Below are positions 39,930-48,887 of a stretch of 64,000 nt of DNA, one piece after another (position 1 is the stretch's first letter; each line of letters opens with the position of its first letter). Origin of the DNA: Acerihabitans arboris (lineage in GTDB: Bacteria; Pseudomonadota; Gammaproteobacteria; Enterobacterales; Enterobacteriaceae); NCBI RefSeq assembly GCF_010131535.1, contig NZ_WUBS01000008.1, positions 1 to 64,000 on the forward strand, read 5' to 3'. A program made the translations under genes and the position numbers. The notes beneath the pieces were generated by a model. It worked only from the letters and a program-made list of their open reading frames with translations. It was not told the DNA's origin and made no database searches.

Positions 39930-41387
39930 ATGAGCGAGCACTTACACCTACAGGATCACCCGCTGTTTAAAACCGGTTATCTGGTTAACGGCGAATGGCT
40001 ACGCGCTCAGGAAACCTTTGAGGTAGTGAATCCGGCGACCGGCAAGCTCATCGCCAATGTGGCCAGGAGCGGCCGGCGGGAAACCGAGGCCGCCATCGCC
40101 GCCGCCGATGCGGCTTTCCCCGCCTGGCGGGCCAAGACCGCCAAGGAACGTTCCGACATCCTCTACCGCTGGTACCGCCTTATCATGGAAAACCAGGATT
40201 ACCTGGCCAGGCTTATGACCGCGGAGCAGGGTAAACCGGTCAAGGAGGCGCAGGGTGAGGTTGGCTATGCCGCCAGCTTTATCCAATGGTTCGCCGAACA
40301 GGCCAAGCGGGCCAACGGCGAAATCATTCCGCCGGCCAAAGCCCATTCGCGCATCTTCGCCACCCGTGAGCCGGTGGGGGTCGTGGCGGCGATTACGCCC
40401 TGGAACTTCCCCCTGGCCATGCTAACGCGCAAGCTTGGCCCGGCGTTGGCGGCGGGCTGCACCGCGCTGATTAAACCGGCCAACAATACGCCTCTGTCGG
40501 CTTTCGCCCTGCTGGCGCTGGCGCAGCAGGCCGGCGTGCCGCCAGGGGTGGTCAACGGCGTGGCGGGCGACACCCATGCCATCAGCGACGCCATCATGGC
40601 CAGCGATAAAGTACGCAAGGTGACCTTTACCGGCTCTACGGAGGTGGGGAAGACCCTGATGCGCAACGCGGCCGACACCATGAAAAAGATCTCCATGGAG
40701 CTGGGCGGCAACGCGCCGTATATTGTGTTTGACGACGCGGATATCGACGCCGCGGTCAAAGGCGCCATCGCCAACAAATTCCGTAACGCCGGCCAGGTGT
40801 GCGTCAGCGTCAATCGTTTTTATATCCAGTCCGGCGTGTACGATGAGTTTGTCACTCGCCTGGCGCGCGAGGTCGGCCAGTTAAAGGTCGGCAACGGCAT
40901 GGAACCCGGGGTGGTGGTCGGGCCGTTAATCAACCGCGACGGCCTGGAAAAGGCCCGGGAGCATGTGGCCGACGCGCTGGCCAAGGGCGGCCGGGCGATT
41001 GCCGGCGGCAAGCCGCATCAGCTTGGGGGCAATTTTTTCCAGCCGACGGTTATCGTAGACGCCAACGAGGAGATGAAACTGGCGCGTGAGGAGACCTTTG
41101 GTCCGGTGGCGGCCTGTTTTCGCTTTGATACCGAGGATGAGGTGATCAAACGGGCCAATAACACGCCGTTCGGCCTGGCGGCCTATTTTTATACCCAAAC
41201 CCTGCAGCGGGTGTTCCGCGTGTCCGCCGCGCTGGAAAGCGGCATGGTAGGCGTAAATGAATGCGCGTTGTCAACCGAAGTGGCGCCGTTTGGCGGCGTG
41301 AAGGAGTCCGGGCTGGGTCGCGAAGGGTCTGTCCTGGGCATGGACGATTACCTGGAAGTCAAAACGCTGCATTTGGGCGGTTTATGA
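39930..41387 (+). CDS. NAD(P)-dependent succinate-semialdehyde dehydrogenase (GabD-like)
   Basis: A 485-residue aldehyde dehydrogenase. Motifs in order: ITPWNFPLAM (near residue 155), FTGSTEVGK, general base in ELGGNAPYIVFDDADID (near 256) and the nucleophile in NAGQVCVSVNRFY (near 290). The sequence is closest in look to GabD/SSADH, but related semialdehyde dehydrogenases (glutarate, 2-aminoadipate semialdehyde) cannot be excluded. The ATG at 39930 has GGGAGG 6-10 bases upstream; an in-frame ATG at 39828 would add unlikely sequence. It stands alone between aaeB and yhcO, where E. coli has no such gene. Confidence 0.83.
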   Translation: MSEHLHLQDHPLFKTGYLVNGEWLRAQETFEVVNPATGKLIANVARSGRRETEAAIAAADAAFPAWRAKTAKERSDILYRWYRLIMENQDYLARLMTAEQGKPVKEAQGEVGYAASFIQWFAEQAKRANGEIIPPAKAHSRIFATREPVGVVAAITPWNFPLAMLTRKLGPALAAGCTALIKPANNTPLSAFALLALAQQAGVPPGVVNGVAGDTHAISDAIMASDKVRKVTFTGSTEVGKTLMRNAADTMKKISMELGGNAPYIVFDDADIDAAVKGAIANKFRNAGQVCVSVNRFYIQSGVYDEFVTRLAREVGQLKVGNGMEPGVVVGPLINRDGLEKAREHVADALAKGGRAIAGGKPHQLGGNFFQPTVIVDANEEMKLAREETFGPVAACFRFDTEDEVIKRANNTPFGLAAYFYTQTLQRVFRVSAALESGMVGVNECALSTEVAPFGGVKESGLGREGSVLGMDDYLEVKTLHLGGL

Positions 41388-41498
41388 TAACTCTTTTTGC
41401 GCTGCCACTTTTACACCCTTACCGATAATCGTTGTGTGGCATACTGACGAAGCGATGGGCAACATAAAATTAACAACCTGCAGTGCGGAGAACGCGTG

Positions 41499-41765
41499 AT
41501 GGGGAAAGTATCCTTTGATTTTAACCAGATACCCGATCTGCCGGCCTTTTACCGTGATTTTGGCCGTCAGTTCGCCCTTGCGGAACCGTGCGCCGCCAAT
41601 CTTGATGATTTATGGCACACCGTCACCAACGGGCTGCCGTTGCCGGTGGAAATAGAGTTCGTACATCTCGACGCATCAAAAAAACGCCGTTTTGGCGCGT
41701 TGATACTCCTGTTTGACGAGGCGGAAGAGGAACTGGACGGACGGCTGCGCTTTAACCTGCGCTGA
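41499..41765 (+). CDS. yhcO: barstar-family protein YhcO
   Basis: An 88-residue barstar-fold protein (FDFNQIPDLPAFYRDFGRQF, LDDLWHTVTNGLPLPVEIEF in parts). Barstar itself inhibits the RNase barnase; the role of the YhcO group is unknown. GTG at 41496 and ATG at 41499 adjoin; the ATG is preferred, with GCGGAG upstream. No barnase-like gene is nearby. The gene converges on yjgA, with 8 bases between the stops. Confidence 0.9.
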   Translation: MGKVSFDFNQIPDLPAFYRDFGRQFALAEPCAANLDDLWHTVTNGLPLPVEIEFVHLDASKKRRFGALILLFDEAEEELDGRLRFNLR

Positions 41766-41773
41766 CGGCCGGC

Positions 41774-42322
41774 TTATTTATCCCCGGCGACGGTGCGCAG
41801 GTACTGGAAGATCTGGCGTGAGGTCTTTGGCGGTTTAGCGGCGGCTTTCTCTTTTTGCGCGTTACGCACCAGGGAACGCAACTGCTGCCTGTCCGCGTCG
41901 GGATACAGCGCCATGACTTCATCCACCACGTCGTCACCCTGTTCTATCAGGCGATCGCGCAGGTTTTCCAGCTTATGGAACAGGGTAATTTGCTGGTTAT
42001 GACGGTTTTTCAGCTTATCCAGCGCCTGCTGGATCGGCTCAGCGTCGCGCGCGCGCAGCATTTTGCCAATCAGCTGGATCTGGCGGCGGCGGCCTTCTTT
42101 CTTGATGCGCTGCGCCAGTTCGATGGCCGCCAGCAGGTCATCGTCCAGCGGGATTTTTTCCAGCGCGTTCTTGCCCAGCTCGACCAGTTCAACGCCAAGC
42201 TCCTTCAGGGCTTCGGCATCGCGTTTGATTTCGCTTTTGCTGACCCAGATAATCTCGTCGTCTTCGTCGTCGGGCTGCGCCGCGGGCCGTTCGTCTTGCC
42301 AGTCTTCCGGTAATTTGCTCAT
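41774..42322 (-). CDS. darP: 50S ribosome assembly factor DarP (YjgA)
   Basis: A 182-residue helical protein with an acidic N-terminal stretch ([18 protein letters not shown]) typical of YjgA/DarP, which binds late 50S precursors. The ATG at 42322 ([11 protein letters not shown]) is chosen over a frame back to 42376. In E. coli yjgA is divergent from and next to pmbA; here about 9 kb of sugar-transport genes separates them. Confidence 0.94.
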   Translation of the reverse strand: MSKLPEDWQDERPAAQPDDEDDEIIWVSKSEIKRDAEALKELGVELVELGKNALEKIPLDDDLLAAIELAQRIKKEGRRRQIQLIGKMLRARDAEPIQQALDKLKNRHNQQITLFHKLENLRDRLIEQGDDVVDEVMALYPDADRQQLRSLVRNAQKEKAAAKPPKTSRQIFQYLRTVAGDK

Positions 42323-42380
42323 GATACGGTTCCTCAAAAAGAGGCTAATCCTAACAGGTTGCGCGGGAGGATCCACGCCC

Positions 42381-43196
42381 TTATTTTACCGCACCTTCGG
42401 TAATGCCATGGATAAATCTGCGCTGGAACAGTAAAAATATCGCCACCAGGGGCAATATGGCAATAGTGGCGCCCGCCATCAGCACCGGAATATTGATGGT
42501 ATTGCGATTCTGGAAAAACATCATGCCGATAGGCAACGTGCGCAACTCTTCTTTATTAACCAGGATCAGGGGTATCAGGAACTCGTTCCAGGTCCAGATA
42601 AACAGCAGCAGGGCCAGGGTGGACAGGGTGGGCACAATGGCCGGGACCAGCAGGCCGCACAATATTTTCCAGCGGCTCGCCCCGTCCATTACCGCCGCTT
42701 CCAGTAACTCTTTCGGCACCTGTGAAAAGGCGCTGGCCACCATCAGGGTGGTAAAAGGAATCGACATCGCCACCTGCGGCAGGATTAACGCCAGATAATT
42801 ATTGTTCAGCCCCATCCAGTGGATCTCATGATACAACGGGATAATATAGGCTTCCGACGGCAGCACCATGCCGATGGCCAGCAGGAACGCGATAAATTTT
42901 TTTGCCGGCAGCCGTAAAAAGGCGAAGGCGAAACCGGAGGGGATCCCCGCCAGCAGGCTGATGATAATCACCGGGAACACCACCAGCACGGAATTGGTAA
43001 AATATATCTGGAAATGACCGTCGCGCCAGGCGGAAATATAGTTGGCAAAACTCAGGCTGGAGGGCAGGGTAAATACCCCCTGGAACAGTTCCGTCTGCGT
43101 TTTGAACGAGGTTAACAACGCCAGGGCGAACGGCAGGATGGTAAGGATGGCAAACAGCCACAACACGCCCCGCGTATATAATGGAATACCGCGCAT
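42381..43196 (-). CDS. CUT1 sugar ABC transporter permease, MalG-like
   Basis: A 271-residue permease with six membrane helices and the EAA loop seen as [27 protein letters not shown] in parts (near residue 155-180). It pairs with the MalF-like permease, whose stop overlaps its start (TAATG). It is last in the leftward operon binding protein - MalF-like - MalG-like. The substrate cannot be read from the sequence; context suggests an amino sugar or its glycoside. Confidence 0.88.
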   Translation of the reverse strand: MRGIPLYTRGVLWLFAILTILPFALALLTSFKTQTELFQGVFTLPSSLSFANYISAWRDGHFQIYFTNSVLVVFPVIIISLLAGIPSGFAFAFLRLPAKKFIAFLLAIGMVLPSEAYIIPLYHEIHWMGLNNNYLALILPQVAMSIPFTTLMVASAFSQVPKELLEAAVMDGASRWKILCGLLVPAIVPTLSTLALLLFIWTWNEFLIPLILVNKEELRTLPIGMMFFQNRNTINIPVLMAGATIAILPLVAIFLLFQRRFIHGITEGAVK

Positions 43197-44065
43197 TAAC
43201 GACGCTCCCGAATAGCAAGGTGAATCAATCCGTTGATAATAAATACCAGTCCCATGCCGACAATCGCCACCGCCGAGGCATAACCGAAATGGCGTAAATC
43301 AAAGCCCTGCTGGAACATATAGATATTGGTCACCAGGGTCGACGTGCCGGGACCGCCACGCGTCATCACATACACCAGATCGAAGGCCTTGATACCGGCA
43401 ATCACCGTCAGCAGCAGCGCGACGCGAATCTCAGGCAGTAATGACGGCAGGGTAATGCGCATAAACTTTTGTCGATGGGACGATCCTTCCAGCTCGGCGG
43501 CCTCCAGCAACGACGGGTCCATGCGCTGGATGCCCGCCATGAACAGCACCAGGCAGAAACCGAAGAAATACCAGGTGGCCACCATGCCTACCGCCGCCAG
43601 CGCCCAGTCGAAATCACCCAGCCAGGCGCGGGCCATGTGCGGCAGCCCGATGGCGCGCAACAGCTGATCGATAGGGCCGAACGCCGGGTTATACAGCCAG
43701 CGCCAGACGACGCCGAGCACCGCCATCGGCATGATGTACGGCAGGAAAAACAGGATGCGCAGCAGGCTGCGCTCGGCTGGACGGGCGGCGCTAAGGAAAC
43801 TGCATAACGCCAGGCCGATGATAATCGGGAATAAAGTATAGAACAGCAGGAGCAGGGCGTTATTGCCGATGGAAATCCAGAACACGGGATCGAGCAGCAT
43901 GCGGATGTAGTTGCCAAGCCCGATGAAGACCGGCCATGAAGTGCCGTCCCATTCGGTCAGGCTGGCCCAAAAGGTTATCAGCAGGGGTATCAATAAAAAC
44001 ACTGAGTAGATAAGCAGCGAGGGCAAAATATACAGCATATTTTGCATACCGGACTTATTAAACAT
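43196..44065 (-). CDS. CUT1 sugar ABC transporter permease, MalF-like
   Basis: A 289-residue permease with six predicted membrane helices. The EAA loop appears as DPSLLEAAELEGSSHRQKFMRITLPSLLPE in parts (near residue 185-215). It is coupled by overlap to the MalG-like gene. It follows the binding-protein gene by about 70 bases that contain a long hairpin. Confidence 0.88.
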   Translation of the reverse strand: MFNKSGMQNMLYILPSLLIYSVFLLIPLLITFWASLTEWDGTSWPVFIGLGNYIRMLLDPVFWISIGNNALLLLFYTLFPIIIGLALCSFLSAARPAERSLLRILFFLPYIMPMAVLGVVWRWLYNPAFGPIDQLLRAIGLPHMARAWLGDFDWALAAVGMVATWYFFGFCLVLFMAGIQRMDPSLLEAAELEGSSHRQKFMRITLPSLLPEIRVALLLTVIAGIKAFDLVYVMTRGGPGTSTLVTNIYMFQQGFDLRHFGYASAVAIVGMGLVFIINGLIHLAIRERR

Positions 44066-44103
44066 TGATACGCCTCTTGATGCGAAATATGAAGGAGCCG
44101 CCG

Positions 44104-44135
44104 CCCCGGCCCGCGTTATGCGGCGCGGGCCGGGG
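44104..44135 (-). repeat. perfect intercistronic hairpin between binding-protein and permease genes
   Basis: CCCCGGCCCGCG and CGCGGGCCGGGG form a perfect 12-bp stem around an 8-base loop, starting 1 base after the binding-protein stop. There is no T-run, so it more likely protects the 3' end of the upstream mRNA segment than terminates, as the REP element does between malE and malF. Confidence 0.75.
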
Positions 44136-44136
44136 G

Positions 44137-45492
44137 TTAATGCTTCAGCGTCTTGATGTATTGCCGATAGTTCTCGTCCAACTGGTCGGTTAACTGCTGT
44201 GGGCTCTCCTTGCCCGCCAGCAACAGCTGCACATGCTCTTGCAGCGCATTGATCATGGTGGGCGTGGCCCAGTCGATATAATGGCCCAGGCCGTCATAGT
44301 CGCTGACTTTGATCCAAACACGGTAGATCTCGGCCAATAGCGGATTATCGGCCGGGAGTTTGGCATTTTTATCGGCGCTGGCCGGCAGGAAACCCGCCTT
44401 CAGCCAGGCCTCCGCCATTTGGTCGGAGACCAGGTAATTGATGAATTTGGCCGCGATATCACGCTGCTGCCGGGTTTTGGCGGTCGAGGTAATCGAGAAC
44501 GGCAAATCGGTGCCGCCCACCATCAGCGGCGATGTGACCCCGGGAAACGGCGGCAGGTCGGCGAAATGGATATCCTTGTTTTCCTGTAACTGCCCCATGT
44601 ACCAGGTGCCGCTGATAAAAAAGGCCGCCTGGCCGTTCTGGAACAGCGTGGCGGCGTCATCGTTGCCGATACCCTGGTAGCCGGGGAAGAAATACCCCTT
44701 GTCCGCCCACGTTTTCATTAACGTGGCCGCCTTTAACAGTTTTTCATCATGGAACGTGCCGCCTTTGCCGTAGATCAGATCGTCAAGCGGCTTTCGATCC
44801 TTACTGTCGATCTGATCCTGCCAGAGCATCATCAGCAAATGAGGGCCGCCGTTGCTATCAAGCAATCCCATCATCATGGGCGCGATGCCCTGCTGCTGCA
44901 GTTTTGACAGGGCCGCTTCAAACTCATCCATATTTTCAGGCACCGCGATGCCCGCCCGATCGAGCAATTTCTTGTTGTAATACAAGCCGACCATTTCACC
45001 GAGGCTGGCCACACCATAAAGATGCCCTTCACCGAAGTCATTATGATCCGACCAACGGTTACGTTTTAAAATGGAGGCGGAGAACCGCTGTTCCCAATGA
45101 TAGATCTTGGCGTAATCATCTAATGAATAGAGCAGTTTTTCATGTACCAGCGCACCCATATCGCCGCCGCCCTGATTGACCTGCGCCACCTGGGGGCCTT
45201 CGCCGGACGTCAGCGATAGCTTCAGGGGAATGCGCGTATCGGCGGAAGCATGGACGGAACGATCGAGCCTGAGGCCGGGATTTTGCTGTTCAAACTGCGT
45301 AACGGTCTGTTTCATCAACGTATCCTGGGCGGGATAGTTCCATACATCCCAGGTGGTGAGGGTTTCCGCGTGCGCGCCGCTGAGCGCGCAGATACCGAGC
45401 AGGCTTCCCGCCAGCGCCAGCCTGATGCGATGGAGGGTAAGTCCGTCCGCGCGGCGAGATGACCGGCGGTAAGCATTGACTAAATGGGACAT
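44137..45492 (-). CDS. CUT1 sugar ABC transporter solute-binding protein
   Basis: A 451-residue periplasmic binding protein. It has a long N-terminal region and a signal peptide ending SGAHA (near residue 41), then [20 protein letters not shown]. Family-1 binding-protein features include [27 protein letters not shown] and the C-terminal [11 protein letters not shown] region. The start at 45492 is preferred because GGAGG lies 11 bases upstream; two further in-frame ATGs (45510, 45552) are possible. First gene of the leftward transporter operon; the matching ATPase lies divergently at 46666. Confidence 0.85.
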   Translation of the reverse strand: MSHLVNAYRRSSRRADGLTLHRIRLALAGSLLGICALSGAHAETLTTWDVWNYPAQDTLMKQTVTQFEQQNPGLRLDRSVHASADTRIPLKLSLTSGEGPQVAQVNQGGGDMGALVHEKLLYSLDDYAKIYHWEQRFSASILKRNRWSDHNDFGEGHLYGVASLGEMVGLYYNKKLLDRAGIAVPENMDEFEAALSKLQQQGIAPMMMGLLDSNGGPHLLMMLWQDQIDSKDRKPLDDLIYGKGGTFHDEKLLKAATLMKTWADKGYFFPGYQGIGNDDAATLFQNGQAAFFISGTWYMGQLQENKDIHFADLPPFPGVTSPLMVGGTDLPFSITSTAKTRQQRDIAAKFINYLVSDQMAEAWLKAGFLPASADKNAKLPADNPLLAEIYRVWIKVSDYDGLGHYIDWATPTMINALQEHVQLLLAGKESPQQLTDQLDENYRQYIKTLKH

Positions 45493-46050
45493 GGTGGTAC
45501 TGACCTCCATCACAGGAAAAATAAGCCTATTCCTCCGGGGATAAAACGACATAGGGTCACCGGCGGAAAACGGCTGACAGGTTGTCCTTTAATACTTACT
45601 TTATGATAAAAATAAAGTCAATGTTCTTTTATTTATCACTGGTTCACTGCGGGCCCAAGATAAAAAAACGGGTTAAATGATGGATTCGAGGATAATCCTG
45701 AGATAAAACAGCACGGGAATAGCGTTAAGGGCCGTTATATCGAGTATTGAACGGTGTGATTTTTTGTTTTGTAATTCATGCTGTTATTTATTGTCCTATC
45801 GTTTTATCTTATGGCTTGGCGCCATAAATACGCTGTTTCTCACGCGGAGAAATCGTAAACTGATGTTTATGCATCATTAAATTTATCCGGCAATAAAACG
45901 GTCATCACTTTTATGTCTGGCCAATGTCTTTTTGCGGTTTCCATCACTTTCTTGAGCCATATAATATAATTATTATATCTTGCGAACTAAGTATGTTTTC
46001 CTTAGTGTATCAATCCTTCTTCCTGGTTAACGCAACGGAGACCGGCTGTT
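45493..46050. promoter_or_regulatory. divergent control region of the sugar ABC cluster
   Basis: A 558-base AT-rich gap between the binding-protein operon (left) and the acetyltransferase-ATPase operon (right). It contains an inverted repeat at 45598-45618 (listed separately) and several other A/T-rich stretches. A 96-codon frame from 45924 overlaps the acetyltransferase out of frame and is not believed. No promoter pair is certain. Confidence 0.5.
45598..45618. promoter_or_regulatory. candidate ROK-type operator ACTTTAT-N7-ATAAAGT
   Basis: A perfect 7-bp inverted repeat with a 7-base A/T-rich spacer, about 106 bases upstream of the binding-protein start. Size and A/T content resemble NagC/Mlc operators. 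The natural regulator would be the ROK protein at 47757. Confidence 0.5.
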
Positions 46051-46653
46051 ATGACCTCTTCCCCGCTATTGATCAGACAGGCCGCGGAGCGCGATCGTGC
46101 CGCGTTGTCCGACATCTGCCTGAAAACCGCCAATGCCGGCACGGACGCCAGTGCGCTTTACAGCGATCCGGCTTATCCGGGGCTTCGTTTCGTGATGCCC
46201 TACGCCGTGTTTGAACCGGAACTGGCGTTTGTACTGGTGGAAAACGGCCGCACCGTCGGTTATGTCGTTGCCGCGCGCGATACCGAAGCGTTCGAGCAGC
46301 GGCTGCTGCGCGACTGGTGGCCGGGGCTCAGGCAAAACCTGGCCGATCGCCGGCCGCTGTTGCCGCTTGATGAAGGGGTGCTGGATTTTATTCGCCAGCC
46401 ACAGCCCAAGGACGCCGGGTTGACCGAGCGGTATCCGGCGCACCTGCATATCAATATCCTGCCGCGGGCCCAGGGCAACGGCCAGGGCAGGCGAATGATT
46501 GAAACGGAGCTGGACGCGCTGCGGCGCGCCGGCGTCTCTGGCGTGCATCTCGGCGTAAGCCTGAAGAATGAACAAGTCTGCGCGTTTTATGAGCGGCTCG
46601 GGTTCCGGTTGTTACATCGGAGCCAGGCTATCTATATGGGACAAACGCTGTAA
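46051..46653 (+). CDS. GNAT-family N-acetyltransferase
   Basis: A 200-residue acetyltransferase. The acetyl-CoA loop is NILPRAQGNGQGRRMIE (near residue 133-150), followed by GVHLGVSLKNEQVCAFYERLGF, the usual C-terminal GNAT signature. The N-terminal half, with DPAYPGLRFVMPY, recalls the acetyltransferase-like domain associated with O-GlcNAcases, but this is only a resemblance. It precedes the ATPase gene by 12 bases in an amino-sugar-type cluster, so acetylation of an amino sugar is a reasonable guess. Confidence 0.82.
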   Translation: MTSSPLLIRQAAERDRAALSDICLKTANAGTDASALYSDPAYPGLRFVMPYAVFEPELAFVLVENGRTVGYVVAARDTEAFEQRLLRDWWPGLRQNLADRRPLLPLDEGVLDFIRQPQPKDAGLTERYPAHLHINILPRAQGNGQGRRMIETELDALRRAGVSGVHLGVSLKNEQVCAFYERLGFRLLHRSQAIYMGQTL

Positions 46654-46665
46654 ACGGGGACGTAG

Positions 46666-47751
46666 ATGGCCAACGTAGAACTTCGTGCGATAAAAAAATC
46701 CTATGACAAAATCAATGTCATCCACGGCATCGATCTGCAGATCCAAAGCGGTGAGTTTATTGTATTTGTCGGTCCCTCCGGCTGCGGTAAATCGACCCTG
46801 CTGCGGATGATTGCCGGTCTGGAGGCGATATCAGGCGGAACCCTGAGCGTCGACGGCCAGGATATTACCCATAGCGCGCCAACCGATCGCGGCATCGCCA
46901 TGGTATTCCAGTCTTATGCGCTGTATCCCAATATGACGGTTCGCGGTAACCTGCGTTATCCGCTGGAGGTGGCTAAATACAGTAAACAGGATATTGAACA
47001 GCAGGTTAACAGCACCGCCGCGGTGCTGCATCTTACCGAGTTCCTCGATCGCTTACCCCGCGCGCTGTCCGGCGGCCAGCGCCAGCGGGTGGCGATTGGC
47101 CGGGCGATTATCCGCAAGCCGCGCATCTTCCTGTTTGATGAGCCGTTATCCAACCTTGACGCCGACCTGCGCCTGAAAATGCGCATCGAAATTGCCCGTC
47201 TGCATGAGGCGCTGGGCAATACCATGATTTACGTTACGCACGATCAGCTGGAAGCGATGACGCTGGCCGATCGCATCGTGGTGCTGCGGCAGGGTCGCAT
47301 TGAACAGGTGGGCGCGCCCCTGGAGCTGTATCATGATCCGGATAATATCTTTGTCGCCGGATTTATCGGATCGCCGAAAATCAATTTTCTGCCGGCCACG
47401 GTCGTGCGCAGCGAACCGGGCTGGGCGCGCCTGTCGGTCCCCGCGCTGGCATTGGACAACCTGGTGGTCCAGGTGGCCGGCGCGCTGGCGCGGGATCGTC
47501 CGGTCACCTTGGGTATCAGGCCGGAGCATTTCCTGGCGGCCGCAGGGGCGGAGGTGCGGTTTTGCGGGGTGCTGGACTTTGCCGAGCGGTTGGGCCATAC
47601 CAATTACCTGTACTTGAATACCGGGCGGGACGAGGCGTTGGTGATTGAACAGCGGGCGCTTACCGCTATCAGCAACGGTGCAACGCTGACCCTGGGCATC
47701 GATCCGGCGAAATGCCTCCTGTTCAGCGAATCCGGCGAACGGATCCGCTAA
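46666..47751 (+). CDS. CUT1 sugar ABC transporter ATP-binding protein (UgpC/MsmK-like)
   Basis: A 361-residue ATPase with Walker A GPSGCGKST (near residue 38), signature LSGGQRQR, Walker B IFLFDEPLSNLD and a C-terminal TOBE-type regulatory domain (about 240-360). This length and architecture mark CUT1 ATPases (MalK, UgpC, MsmX). It should drive the divergent MalF/MalG-like permeases, for which no other ATPase is seen nearby. Confidence 0.92.
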   Translation: MANVELRAIKKSYDKINVIHGIDLQIQSGEFIVFVGPSGCGKSTLLRMIAGLEAISGGTLSVDGQDITHSAPTDRGIAMVFQSYALYPNMTVRGNLRYPLEVAKYSKQDIEQQVNSTAAVLHLTEFLDRLPRALSGGQRQRVAIGRAIIRKPRIFLFDEPLSNLDADLRLKMRIEIARLHEALGNTMIYVTHDQLEAMTLADRIVVLRQGRIEQVGAPLELYHDPDNIFVAGFIGSPKINFLPATVVRSEPGWARLSVPALALDNLVVQVAGALARDRPVTLGIRPEHFLAAAGAEVRFCGVLDFAERLGHTNYLYLNTGRDEALVIEQRALTAISNGATLTLGIDPAKCLLFSESGERIR

Positions 47752-47756
47752 GTATC

Positions 47757-48875
47757 CTATGCGTCCTCGTCCGCGGACGAGGCTATCGCATCGATGAGTC
47801 CGTTGACCGCGAACCCCGCCGCCCCCAGCGCCCACATGCGGCTTGAATCGGTCAGGTAGCGCAGCGGGATCACCTGCGGCGTGAGTTTGAGCCGGTATTG
47901 CTGGAAATGCGTCATGATTTGATCAAGCAGGATCCGCGAGGCCATTTGCGGCTCCATCGCCAGGTACACCACGTCCGGATCGAAGGCGATCGACAGGTTG
48001 GCCAGCGAAATGCCAATGTGCCGTCCGGCGGTGGTCAGGATATCCACCACCTGATGCGACGGCCAGCCGTCCACTTCCTGCAGGCTGCGCGGCGGCCCGT
48101 TTTCCGGCAACGTGGCGGCAATACTGTTTAATATCGCTCGCGAGGACGCCACTTCCTCAAGGATCGCCGCCGAACCGTCGCCGACCAGCGCGTTGCCGAT
48201 TTCGCCGGCGTTGCCGTGCCGGCCGCGGTAAAGCTGGCGTTCGAGAATAATGCCGGCGCCGATCCCTTTACCATAAGTGGCGATGATAGCCGACTGCGCG
48301 TCGCCCAGTTGACCGAACACCAGCGAGGCCAGCGCCATGGCGTTGGCGTCATTTTCGATATAGACCGGTATCGCGAACCGCTCGGACAACAGGCCGGCAA
48401 TCGGGACATGGCGCCAGTCCAGTACCTTGGAACGAATACAGACCCCGCTGAGCGGATCCACTATCCCGGAGATGGCCAGGCCGATCGCGCCGACTTTGCT
48501 GGTTTCCACCGATTTAAGGAATTTCGCCAGCGCGTCGCCGAGCTGTTTTGGCGTTAGCGCGCCGGTCGGCATCTGCTGTTCGCCGATCAGCTTGCCGACT
48601 AAATCGGTCATCACGATCAAATTACGCTCGGCGTTGAGCTGTACGCCCACCACCGAGGCATAGGCGGGATCGATACCCAGCAATATCTTGGGCCGTCCCA
48701 TGGATTCCCGGCGCAGGCCCAGCTCATGAATAATCCCTTTCGATAATAACCGGTTGGTCGCCTGTGAAACCGTGGACATGCTCAGGCCGCTGCGGACCTT
48801 CAGGTCGGATTGACTGATAGGCGAGTGTTCAACGATCAGGCGTAGAATGCGTGGGGATACGGTCGGCGCGCTCAT
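47757..48875 (-). CDS. ROK-family regulator lacking the zinc-binding motif
   Basis: A 372-residue protein: N-terminal winged helix (ISQSDLKVRSGLSMSTVSQATNRLL, residues about 18-45) plus ROK fold (GIGAGIILERQLYRGRHGNAGEIGN near residue 200). Where ROK proteins normally have C-x-C-G-x-x-G-C-L-E, this one reads NALVGDGSAAILEEVAS: the cysteines are gone although the flanks align. It is read with the upstream kinase gene (12-base gap) and probably controls the sugar cluster. Loss of zinc may alter ligand response. Confidence 0.85.
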   Translation of the reverse strand: MSAPTVSPRILRLIVEHSPISQSDLKVRSGLSMSTVSQATNRLLSKGIIHELGLRRESMGRPKILLGIDPAYASVVGVQLNAERNLIVMTDLVGKLIGEQQMPTGALTPKQLGDALAKFLKSVETSKVGAIGLAISGIVDPLSGVCIRSKVLDWRHVPIAGLLSERFAIPVYIENDANAMALASLVFGQLGDAQSAIIATYGKGIGAGIILERQLYRGRHGNAGEIGNALVGDGSAAILEEVASSRAILNSIAATLPENGPPRSLQEVDGWPSHQVVDILTTAGRHIGISLANLSIAFDPDVVYLAMEPQMASRILLDQIMTHFQQYRLKLTPQVIPLRYLTDSSRMWALGAAGFAVNGLIDAIASSADEDA

Positions 48876-48887
48876 AGCTGGGCTGTT

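Noticed and set aside
41499..42322. Barstar-type toxin-antitoxin pair
   Set aside because: The barstar-fold gene (yhcO) has no barnase-like neighbour; the adjoining convergent gene is darP, a ribosome assembly factor.
45924..46214. 96-codon frame upstream of the acetyltransferase
   Set aside because: It overlaps the acetyltransferase gene in another frame, has no ribosome site and its sequence is not protein-like.
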